From Anisus vortex (lineage: Eukaryota; Mollusca; Gastropoda; Planorbidae): DNA of 64,000 bases. Under the pieces are notes generated by a model that saw only the letters and a program-made list of their open reading frames with translations, did no database searches and was not told where the DNA came from. The stretch spans positions 32,068,882-32,132,881 of the forward strand of contig OX421507.1 in the NCBI GenBank assembly GCA_949126835.1, in the 5' to 3' direction. A program made the translations under genes and the position numbers. Shown here piece after piece: positions 1 through 12,600 of this stretch. Numbering within the stretch: position 1 is the stretch's first letter; each line of letters opens with the position of its first letter.

Positions 1-345
1 GAAATGTGTGCTATAAAGTAGTAGAAATGTGTGCTATAAAGTAGTAGAAATGTGTGCTATAAAGTAGTAGAAATGTGTGCTATAAAGTAGTAGAAATGTG
101 TGCTATAAAGTAGTAGAAATGTGTGCTATAAAGTAGTAGAAATGTGTGCTATAAAGTAGTAGAAATGTGTGCTATAAAGTAGTAGAAATGTGTGCTATAA
201 AGTAGTAGAAATGTGTGCTATAAAGTAGTAGAAATGTGTGCTATAAAGTAGTAGAAATGTGTGCTATAAAGTAGTAGAAATGTGTGCTATAAAGTTGTAG
301 AAATGTGTGCTATAAAGTAGTAGAAATGTGTGCTATAAAATTGTA
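1..345. repeat. 23-bp minisatellite, about 15 copies
   Basis: The unit is GAAATGTGTGCTATAAAGTA plus GTA, nearly perfect across all copies; the last two carry small changes (aagttg, aaattg). It sits in the DNAJC11 intron before exon a and continues left of the window. It runs into single-copy-like sequence that is repeated once more near 14866. Confidence 0.97.
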
Positions 346-500
346 GAGACTATGAGAAAACATATTGGTGCTAGTCGTAATAAATAGCTACCTATATAAT
401 TGTACATGAATAATCTTTCTATGCCAAAGTTATATATAAATAAATAACTGTAAAAATGAACTATCAAGACAATGCCATATAAAAACTATGATGAAATGCC
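330..500 (+). repeat. Dispersed repeat, partner at 14866-15010
   Basis: The run ctataaaattgtagagactatgagaaaacat and the AT-rich stretch after it resemble 14866-15010 (ctataaggttgtagagatcatgagaaaacac and on), with indels. Both copies are intronic in DNAJC11. The 23-bp array at 1-345 looks like a tandem expansion of the left edge of this repeat. Confidence 0.6.
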
Positions 501-568
501 AAACACCTATTAAAATTAGAAAAACTGAAGGGAAATAATTCATGCTGATTTGTTTTGATTGTGTCCAG

Positions 569-685
569 GTTTGGTACACTAGGTAGTATTGTGGAGATCT
601 CCATAGAAAAGAAAATTACAGACTTCAGCCACGTAGGAGGAACACTGATGGTTGGCTTGCCCCACGGAGTCCATTTAAAACTAAA
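569..685 (+). CDS. DNAJC11: DNAJC11 exon a (internal)
   Basis: The exon opens after gtgtccag and ends at AAA|gtaagt. It begins with the last base of a codon and ends after two bases of one. It reads FGTLGSIVEISIEKK and ends GLPHGVHLKLK, matching the block of DNAJC11 that precedes the hydrophobic segment. Confidence 0.8.
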
Positions 686-3600
686 GTAAGTTGGTCATAT
701 GTACAGGAAGGAATGAGGCAAGCAACAAGGTTGGAGGTGGTTGCTTAATTTTAGCTTAGCAGTGACAGACTGAAGAATATTATTACATCCCTTACATATC
801 AGTAGTTTAGGTCTGGGTTTACATTGACAAAAGTGTTTTTTAAATTTGTTTTATAAATTATGTCACTTGTGGGAAATCTTATCTTGTATATATTGCAGAT
901 GCTTCTTCTGTTACGAAGATTACTGCGTCCTACGCTGATCCAAGGCCCGAGTCTAGTCTTGCATTTTTATCAGTGTTTTAAATGATGTTATGTTACTGTT
1001 TTTTCCTGGCTTGTTAAGGCAACCCATTTCCATGCCCAGCTGCCACTCGGGAAGAAAGAACTCTTATGTGCATTAAATGTGCATTAATCTTGTATGGATT
1101 AATCCCTGGATTGGTAAAAGTACTATATCCCTATCTGAAATAATAGTTTACAAAATTGAATTGTATTTGTAAAGTAGTCCATAGCACTTGTCACCAAATA
1201 GTTTCTATGACCATGATATAGACTTTATTCTCTTATTAGATTCTACACAGCAAAGTGTAGCAAGCAATGTATCTTATTAGATTCTACACAGCAAAGTGTA
1301 GCAAGCAATGTATCTTATTAGATTCTACACAGCAAAGTGTAGCAAGCAATGTATCTTATTAGATTCTACACAGCAAAGTGTAGCAAGCAATGTATCTTAT
1401 TAGATTCTACACAGCAAAGTGTAGCAAGCAATGTATCTTATTAGATTCTACACAGCAAAGTGTAGCAAGCAATGCATCTTTTAGACACATTTATAGACAC
1501 ACATGTAGACACTTGTCAACAATTAAATATTTTTTTTGCTCTCATTTCAGAATGCTTCGTGGCCAGCAAACCTTTTTCTTCCCCATATTTTTGTCAGAAT
1601 CTTTAAGTCCGTGTGCCATTGTTTACGGGGCGGCCATTCCTATAGCAGCTTACTTTGTCATCAAGAACCTGATCATTAATCCCATTTTAAAACAGCAGAA
1701 ACAGAAGTAAGTAGTCCAGCTCGTTAACCTGATGGTGAGCCAAAGTAGGATTTCTACTTCAGGGTACCAGCAGCCATAAATGTCAACTCAGACAACCAAT
1801 CAATTTCTTGTTGAAGAGACTTGAATTAAGTTTTTTGAGGGGCATCCACATGCCATTGAAAATCATTTGGCATGCCAAGTCTGGCACGTGTGCCATAGTT
1901 TGCCCCCCCCCCCCCTCCTCCAAACTGACTCCGAGTGTTTGACATTTCTTTCTTTCAAATCCTTCTGCTTGTTTTAACAAGAAATTTACTCAAGGGGTAT
2001 AACTCCAAATTATAAAGATTACAAAAGATTTTGAAAAACTTTTCCCACATGTTTCTATTAAATTCAAATTATTTTCATCTTGTAGGGAACTAAATTCTCT
2101 TTGTTCCGTTTAAAATATATTTGTCAGAGTTTCAAGGTTGTTTTTTCTGTAAAATAAAAAACAATAATCCGATAAAAATATTTTGTATTCTTAAAAAAAG
2201 GAAGGGATTATTTCCCTTTGTCAAAACTTTTACTTTGATGAAATTATTTGTTTAGAAGTTTGACATAATTGATGCAATTAATAAATTACAAGTAATGTTT
2301 TCTTAAGTAAATCTTAATAAATAACATATAGATGTTTTAATAAATAACAGTTTGAATATATTATAGTTTGAATAGATCACAGTTTGAATACATCACAGTT
2401 TGAATACATCACAGTTTGAATACATCACAGTTTGAATACATCACAGTTTGAATACATCACAGTTTGAATACATCACAGTTTGAATACATCACAGTTTGAA
2501 TACATCACAGTTTGAATACATCACAGTTTGAATACATCACAGTTTGAATACATCACAGTTTGAATACATCACAGTTTGAATACATCACAGTTTGAATACA
2601 TCACAGTTTGAATACATCACAGTTTGAATACATCACAGTTTGAATACATCACAGTTTGAATACATCACAGTTTGAATAGATCACCGTTTGAATAGATTAG
2701 TTTTTAAAAAATAAAAAATTTATATATTTGAATAAATCACAAATACATATTTGAATAAATCATTAGTATATATTTGAATAATTCACAAATATTGTTTATA
2801 ATAAATCACTAAATATTTGAATAAATCACTAGTAGATATTTGAATGAATCACAAATAGTTGTTTGAATAAACCACAAATAGATATTTTAATAAATCACTA
2901 GTAGATAATTGAATAAATCACTAATATATATTAGAATAAATCACAAATAGATGTTTGAGTTGAATATCTAGTCTATTTTCTAATTTCTTCTTCAGAGAGT
3001 TAGAGAAACAGAAAGAAGAATATGCAGATAAATTAGCACAGAAAAAAACTGAGGCAGAGAAAGCAGTAAGTTTTCTATGGTGGCTTTCTTACAAGTAGAC
3101 TAGCTGTTTCTTAAAGTTACAAGTAGCTGTTTCTTAAAGTTACAAGTAGCTGTTTCTTAAAGTTACAAGTAGCTGTTTCTTAAAGATACAAGTAGCTGTT
3201 TCATAAAGTTACAAGTAGCTGTTTCATAAAGTTACAAGTAGCTGTTTCTTAAAGTTACAAGTAGCTGTTTCTTAAAGATACAAGTAGCTGTTTCATAAAG
3301 TTACAAGTAGCTGTTTCTTAAAGTTACATATAGCTGTTTCTTAAAGTTACAAGTAGCTGTTTCTTAAAGTTACAAGTAGCTGTTTCTTAAAGTTACAAGT
3401 AGCTGTTTCTTAAAGTTACAAGTAGCTGTTTCTTAAAGTTACAAGTAGCTGTTTCTTAAAGTTACATGTAGCTGTTTCATAAAGTTACAAGTAGCTGTTT
3501 CTTAAAGTTACAAGTAGCTGTTTCTTAAAGTTACAAGTAGCTGTTTCTTAAAGTTACAAGTAGCGGTTTCATAAAGTTACAAGTAGCTGTTTCATAAAGT

Positions 3601-6600
3601 TACAAGTAGCTGTTTCATAAAGTTACAATTCACACATACTTTTTGGTATTCTTATCCTTGTAGTTTTGATAGGCATAAGAACTAATATATATTAATATAC
3701 AATATTATTATATAATGTATGTATGTATATATTTTATAATATGTATATATAGGTGAATTTTCCTTTTTATTTTGCCTTACACGCCCCTGTATATAGATTT
3801 GTAAAACATAGAGATGGGTTATCTATATCACCATTGGCTCAATTGTCTCAAAAGACAATTTGCCCCCGTGTGCTTTCACCACCATTGCAGTACTTGCTGT
3901 GATTGTGGAGTCCTACTCTTGCGAAACGGGCTCTGTTACATCGCTGGCACTTTGACAGCAAGCCCGCTGGAGTTGGGCGGGGGGGGGGGGGGCAGCCTAT
4001 ATTCTTTGGTTTCTTTGCTGCTCTTTTAGCCGCCACGTAAAGTCAAAGTTTGCCCGCTGCAGCATTTGTTCCGGTGTGTAGGGTACTCCTCCAACTACTT
4101 CTGTCCTGAACTAAGTTCTCCCAGTTTCCGATCTCTACATCTATACCCTTTAGATTATGCTTGCAAGGTGGGAATAGCCAGTTGCTCATTTACCTTTCAC
4201 AAGTTCTGCATAGATCAAGTCTTTTTGGGATTAGCCCATCCTCCATCCTGGAAACACTATTATCTCTATTGATTAGTTGATTAGTATAAAATCTGGTGGG
4301 CTGTATGGATAGGTCAGTGATCTAAACTTGTGTTAGAGATAGGCTTGGTAAATAGATTAGTATATAATCTGGTGGGCTGTATGGATAGGTGAGTTATCTA
4401 AACTTGTGTCATATTTAGAGATGGGCTTGCTATATTCCTATATATTCCTATATGGTCTCCTATATTCCTCCACTAATACTAGTTACACCAGAGTATCCTA
4501 TAATCTATTGTCTTTCATAAGGTCTCCTATGTTTCCTCCACTAATACTAGTTACACCAGACATCCTATAATCTATTGTCTTCCATAAGGTCTCCTATGTT
4601 TCCTCCACTAATACTAGTTACACCAGACATCCTATAATCTATTGTCTTCCATAAGGTCTCCTATGTTTCCTCCACTAATACTAGTTACACCAGACATCCT
4701 ATAATCTAGTGTCCTTCATAAGGTCTCCTATGTTTCCTCCACTAATACTAGTTACACCAGCCATCCTATAATCTATTGTCTTTCATAAGGTCTCCTATGT
4801 TTCCTCCACTAATACTAGTTACACCAGAGCATCCTATAATCTATTGTCTTCCATAAGGTCTCCTATGTTTCCTCCACTAATACTAGTTACACCAGACATC
4901 CTATAATCTATTGTCCTTCATAAGGTCTTCTATGTTTCCTCCACTAATACTAGTTACACCAGACATCATATAATCTATTGTCCTTCATAAGGTCTTCTAT
5001 GTTTCCTCCACTAATACTAGTTACACCAGACATCCTATAATCTATTGTCTTTCATAAGGTCTCCTATGTTTCCTCCACTAATACTAGTTACACCAGACAT
5101 CCTATAATCTATTGTCTTTCATATTCTCCTATGTTTCCTCCACTAATACTAGTTACACCAGACATCCTATAATCTATTGTCTTCCATAAGGTCTCCTATG
5201 TTTCCTCCACTAATACTAGTTACACCAGACATCCTATAATCTATTGTCCTTCATAAGGTCTCCTATGTTTCCTCCACTAATACTAGTTACACCAGAGCAT
5301 CCTATAATCTATTGTCCTTCATAAGGTCTTCTATGTTTCCTCCACTAATACTAGTTACACCAGAGCATCCTATAATCTAGTGTCCTTCATAAGGTCTTCT
5401 ATGTTTCCTCCACTAATACTAGTTACACCAGAGCATCCTATAATCTATTGTCTTTCATAAGGTCTCCTATGTTTCCTCCACTAATACTAGTTACACCAGA
5501 CATCCTATAATCTATTGTCTTTCATAAGGTCTCCTATGTTTCCTCCACTAATACTAGTTACACCAGAGCATCCTATAATCTATTGTCTTTCATAAGGTCT
5601 CCTATGTTTCCTCCACTAATACTAGTTACACCAGACATCCTATAATCTATTGTCTTCCATAAGGTCTCCTATGTTTCCTCCACTAATACTAGTTACACCA
5701 GACATCCTATAATCTATTGTCCTTCATAAGGTCTCCTATGTTTCCTCCACTAATACTAGTTACACCAGAGTATCCTATAATCTATTGTCTTCCATAAGGT
5801 CTCCTATGTTTCCTCCACTAATACTAGTTACACCAGAGCATCCTATAATCTATTGTCTTCCATAAGGTCTCCTATGTTTCCTCCACTAATACTAGTTACA
5901 CCAGAGCATCCTATAATCTATTGTCTTCCATAAGGTCTCCTATGTTTCCTCCACTAATACTAGTTACACCAGACATCCTATAATCTATTGTCTTCCATAA
6001 GGTCTCCTATGTTTCCTCCACTAATACTAGTTACACCAGAGCATCCTATAATCTATTGTCTTCCATAAGGTCTCCTATGTTTCCTCCACTAATACTAGTT
6101 ACACCAGACATCCTATAATCTATTGTCTTTCATAAGGTCTCCTATGTTTCCTCCACTAATACTAGTTACACCAGACATCCTATAATCTATTGTCTTCCAT
6201 AAGGTCTCCTATGTTTCCTCCACTAATACTAGTTACACCAGACATCCTATAATCTATTGTCTTTCATAAGGTCTCCTATGTTTCCTCCACTAATACTAAT
6301 ACACCAGAGTATCCTATAATCTATTGTCTTCCATAAGGTCTCCTATGTTTCCTCCACTAATACTAGTTACACCAGAGTATCCTATAATCTATTGTCTTTC
6401 ATAAGGTCTCCTATGTTTCCTCCACTAATACTAGTTACACCAGAGTATCCTTTAATCTAGTGTCTTCCATAAGGTCTCCTATGTTTCCTCCACTAATACT
6501 AGTTACACCAGAGCATCCTATAATCTATTATCTTTCATAAGGTCTCCTATGTTTCCTCCACTAATACTAGTTACACCAGAGTATCCTATAATCTATTGTC

Positions 6601-9600
6601 TTTCATAAGGTCTCCTATGTTTCCTCCACTAATACTAGTTACACCAGAGTATCCTATAATCTAGTGTCTTCCATAAGGTCTCCTATGTTTCCTCCACTAA
6701 TACTAGTTACACCAGAGCATCCTATAATCTATTGTCTTCCATAAGGTCTTCTATGTTTCCTCCACTAATACTAGTTACACCAGAGCATCCTATAATCTAT
6801 TGTCCTTCATAAGGTCTTCTATGTTTCCTCCACTAATACTAGTTACACCAGAGTATCCTATAATCTATTGTCCTTCATAAGGTCTCCTATATTCCTCCAC
6901 TAATACTAGTTACACCAGAGTATCCTATAATCTATTGTCTTTCATAAGGTCTCCTTTGTTTCCTCCACTAATACTAGTTACACCAGAGCATCCTATAATC
7001 TAGTGTCCTTCATAAGGTCTTCTATGTTTCCTCCACTAATACTAGTTACACCAGAGTATCCTATAATCTATTGTCTTTCATAAGGTCTCCTATGTTTCCT
7101 CCACTAATACTAGTTACACCAGAGCATCCTATAATCTAGTGTCCTTCATAAGGTCTCCTATGTTTCCTCCACTAATACTAGTTACACCAGAGCATCCTAT
7201 AATCTATTGTCTTCCATAAGGTCTCCTATGTTTCCTCCACTAATACTAGTTACACCAGAGCATCCTATAATCTATTGTCTTTCATAAGGTCTCCTATGTT
7301 TCCTCCACTAATGCTAGTTACACCAGACATCCTATAATCTATTGTCTTCCATAAGGTCTCCTATGTTTCCTCCACTAATACTAGTTACACCAGAGCATCC
7401 TATAATCTAGTGTCCTTCATAAGGTCTTCTATGTTTCCTCCACTAATACTAGTTACACCAGAGCATCCTATAATCTATTGTCTTCCATAAGGTCTTCTAT
7501 GTTTCCTCCACTAATACTAGTTACACCAGAGCATCCTATAATCTAGTGTCCTTCATAAGGTCTTCTATGTTTCCTCCACTAATACTAGTTACACCAGAGC
7601 ATCCTATAATCTAGTGTCCTTCATAAGGTCTTCTATGTTTCCTCCACTAATACTAGTTACACCAGAGCATCCTATAATCTATTGTCTTCCATAAGGTCTT
7701 CTATGTTTCCTCCACTAATACTAGTTACACCAGAGGATCCTATAATCTAGTGTCCTTCATAAGGTCTTCTATGTTTCCCCCACTAATACTAGTTACACCA
7801 GAGCATCCTATAATCTAGTGTCCTTCATAAGGTCTTCTATGTTTCCTCCACTAATACTAGTTACACCAGAGCATCCTATAATCTATTGTCTTCCATAAGG
7901 TCTTCTATGTTTCCTCCACTAATACTAGTTACACCAGAGCATCCTATAATCTATTGTCCTTCATAAGGTCTTCTATGTTTCCTCCACTAATACTAGTTAC
8001 ACCAGAGTATCCTATAATCTATTGTCCTTCATAAGGTCTCCTATATTCCTCCACTAATACTAGTTACACCAGAGTATCCTATAATCTATTGTCTTTCATA
8101 AGGTCTCCTATGTTTCCTCCACTAATACTAGTTACACCAGAGCATCCTATAATCTAGTGTCCTTCATAAGGTCTCCTATGTTTCCTCCACTAATACTAGT
8201 TACACCAGAGTATCCTATAATCTATTGTCTTTTATAAGGTCTCCTATATTCCTCCACTAATACTAGTTACACCAGAGCATCCTATAATCTATTGTCCTTC
8301 ATAAGGTCTCCTATGTTTCCTCCACTAATACTAGTTACACCAGAGCATCCTATAATCTATTGTCTTCCATAAGGTCTCCTATGTTTCCTCCACTAATACT
8401 AGTTATAACAGAGCATCCTATAATCTATTGTCCTTCATAAGGTCTCCTATATTCCTCCACTAATACTAGTTACACCAGACATCCTATAATCTATTGTCTT
8501 CCATAAGGTCTCCTATGTTTCCTCCACTAATACTAGTTACACCAGAGCATCCTATAATCTATTGTCTTTCATAAGGTCTCCTATATTCCTCCACTAATAC
8601 TAGTTACACCAGAGCATCCTATAATCTATTGTCTTCCATAAGGTCTCCTATATTCCTCCACTAATACTAGTTACACCAGAGCATCCTATAATCTATTGTC
8701 TTCCATAAGGTCTCCTATATTCCTCCACTAATACTAGTTACACCAGACATCCTATAATCTATTGTCTTTCATAAGGTCTCCTATGTTTCCTCCACTAATA
8801 CTAGTTACACCAGAGCATCCTATAATCTAGTGTCCTTCATAAGGTCTTCTATGTTTCCTCCACTAATACTAGTTACACCAGAGCATCCTATAATCTAGTG
8901 TCCTTCATAAGGTCTTCTATGTTTCCTCCACTAATACTAGTTACACCAGACATCCTATAATCTAGTGTCCTTCATAAGGTCTCTATATTCCTCCACTAAT
9001 ACTAGTTACACCAGAGCATCCTATAATCTATTGTCTTTCATAAGGTCTCCTATGTTTCCTCCACTAATACTAGTTACAACAGAGCATCCTATAATCTAGT
9101 GTCCTTCATAAGGTCTTCTATGTTTCCTCCACTAATACTAGTTACACCAGAGCATCCTATAATCTATTGTCCTTCATCAGGTCTCCTATGTTTCCTCCAC
9201 TAATACTAGTTACACCAGAGCATCCTATAATCTATTGTCCTTCATAAGGTCTCCTATGTTTCCTCCACTAATACTAGTTACACCAGAGCATCCTATAATC
9301 TATTGTCTTTCATAAGGTCTCCTATGTTTCCTCCACTAATACTAGTTACACCAGAGCATCCTATAATCTATTGTCCTTCATAAGGTCTTCTATGTTTCCT
9401 CCACTAATACTAGTTACACCAGAGCATCCTATAATCTATTGTCCTTCATAAGGTCTCCTATGTTTCCTCCACTAATACTAGTTACACCAGAGCATCCTAT
9501 AATCTATTGTCTTTCATAAGGTCTCCTATGTTTCCTCCACTAATACTAGTTACACCAGAGCATCCTATAATCTATTGTCCTTCATAAGGTCTCCTATGTT

Positions 9601-12600
9601 TCCTCCACTAATACTAGTTACACCAAAGCATCCTATAATCTATTGTCCTTCATAAGGTCTCATATGTTTCCTCCACTAATACTAGTTACACCAGAGCATC
9701 CTATAATCTATTGTCCTTCATAAGGTCTCCTATGTTTCCTCCACTAATACTAGTTACACCAGAGCATCCTATAATCTAGTGTCCTTCATAAGGTCTTCTA
9801 TGTTTCCTCCACTAATACTAGTTACACCAGAGCATCCTATAATCTAGTGTCCTTCATAAGGTCTTCTATGTTTCCTCCACTAATACTAGTTACACCAGAC
9901 ATCCTATAATCTATTGTCTTTCATAAGGTCTCCTATGTTTCCTCCACTAATACTAGTTACACCAGAGCATCCTATAATCTAGTGTCCTTCATAAGGTCTC
10001 CTATGTTTCCTCCACTAATACTAGTTACACCAGACATCCTATAATCTATTGTCTTCCATAAGGTCTCCTATGTTTCCTCCACTAATACTAGTTACACCAG
10101 AGCATCCTATAATCTATTGTCTTTCATAAGGTCTCCTATATTCCTCCACTAATACTAGTTACACCAGAGCATCCTATAATCTATTGTCTTCCATAAGGTC
10201 TCCTATATTCCTCCACTAATACTAGTTACACCAGAGCATCCTATAATCTATTGTCTTCCATAAGGTCTCCTATATTCCTCCACTAATACTAGTTACACCA
10301 GACATCCTATAATCTATTGTCTTTCATAAGGTCTCCTATGTTTCCTCCACTAATACTAGTTACACCAGAGCATCCTATAATCTAGTGTCCTTCATAAGGT
10401 CTTCTATGTTTCCTCCACTAATACTAGTTACACCAGAGCATCCTATAATCTAGTGTCCTTCATAAGGTCTTCTATGTTTCCTCCACTAATACTAGTTACA
10501 CCAGACATCCTATAATCTAGTGTCCTTCATAAGGTCTCTATATTCCTCCACTAATACTAGTTACACCAGAGCATCCTATAATCTATTGTCTTTCATAAGG
10601 TCTCCTATGTTTCCTCCACTAATACTAGTTACAACAGAGCATCCTATAATCTAGTGTCCTTCATAAGGTCTTCTATGTTTCCTCCACTAATACTAGTTAC
10701 ACCAGAGCATCCTATAATCTATTGTCCTTCATCAGGTCTCCTATGTTTCCTCCACTAATACTAGTTACACCAGAGCATCCTATAATCTATTGTCCTTCAT
10801 AAGGTCTCCTATGTTTCCTCCACTAATACTAGTTACACCAGAGCATCCTATAATCTATTGTCTTTCATAAGGTCTCCTATGTTTCCTCCACTAATACTAG
10901 TTACACCAGAGCATCCTATAATCTATTGTCCTTCATAAGGTCTTCTATGTTTCCTCCACTAATACTAGTTACACCAGAGCATCCTATAATCTATTGTCCT
11001 TCATAAGGTCTCCTATGTTTCCTCCACTAATACTAGTTACACCAGAGCATCCTATAATCTATTGTCTTTCATAAGGTCTCCTATGTTTCCTCCACTAATA
11101 CTAGTTACACCAGAGCATCCTATAATCTATTGTCCTTCATAAGGTCTCCTATGTTTCCTCCACTAATACTAGTTACACCAAAGCATCCTATAATCTATTG
11201 TCCTTCATAAGGTCTCATATGTTTCCTCCACTAATACTAGTTACACCAGAGCATCCTATAATCTATTGTCCTTCATAAGGTCTCCTATGTTTCCTCAACT
11301 AATACTAGTTACACCAGAGCATCCTATAATCTAGTGTCCTTCATAAGGTCTTCTATGTTTCCTCCACTAATACTAGTTACACCAGAGCATCCTATAATCT
11401 AGTGTCCTTCATAAGGTCTTCTATGTTTCCTCCACTAATACTAGTTACACCAGACATCCTATAATCTATTGTCTTTCATAAGGTCTCCTATGTTTCCTCC
11501 ACTAATACTAGTTACACCAGAGCATCCTATAATCTAGTGTCCTTCATAAGGTCTCCTATGTTTCCTCCACTAATACTAGTTACACCAGAGCATCCTATAA
11601 TCTAGTGTCCTTCATAAGGTCTCCTATGTTTCCTCCACTAATACTAGTTACACCCGAGCATCCTATAATCTATTGTCCTTCATAAGGTCTCCTATGTTTC
11701 CTCCACTAATACTAGTTACACCAGAGCATCCTATAATCTAGTGTCCTTCATAAGGTCTCCTATGTTTCCTCCACTAATACTAGTTACACCAGAGCATCCT
11801 ATAATCTATTGTCCTTCATAAGGTCTCCTATGTTTCCTCCACTAATACTAGTTACACCAGAGCATCCTATAATCTATTGTCCTTCATAAGGTCTCCTATG
11901 TTTCCTCCACTAATACTAGTTACACCAGAGCATCCTATAATCTAGTGTCCTTCATAAGGTCTCCTATGTTTCCTCCACTAATACTAGTTACACCAGAGCA
12001 TCCTATAATCTATTGTCCTTCATAAGGTCTCCTATGTTTCCTCCACTAATACTAGTTACACCAGAGCATCCTATAATCTATTGTCCTTCATAAGGTCTCC
12101 TATGTTTCCTCCACTAATACTAGTTACACCAGAGCATCCTATAATCTATTGTCTTCCATAAGGTCTCTCTATGTTTCCTCCACTAATACTAGTTACACCA
12201 GAGCATCCTATAATCTAGTGTCCTTCATAAGGTCTCCTATGTTTCCTCCACTAATACTAGTTACACCAGAGCATCCTATAATCTATTGTCCTTCATAAGG
12301 TCTCCTATGTTTCCTCCACTAATACTAGTTACACCAGAGCATCCTATAATCTATTGTCCTCCATAAGGTCTCCTATGTTTCCTCCACTAATACTAGTTAC
12401 ACCAGAGCATCCTATAATCTATTGTCCTCCATAAGGTCTCCTATGTTTCCTCCACTAATACTAGTTACACCAGAGCATCCTATAATCTATCGTCCTCCAT
12501 AAGGTCTCCTATGTTTCCTCCACTAATACTAGTTACACCAGAGCATCCTATAATCTAGTGTCCTTCATAAGGTCTCCTATGTTTCCTCCACTAATACTAG

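Noticed and set aside
1390..1710. 106-codon open frame ending in DNAJC11 exon b
   Set aside because: Its first half is the 41-bp minisatellite and intron; only 1551-1706 is coding, after a clear acceptor.
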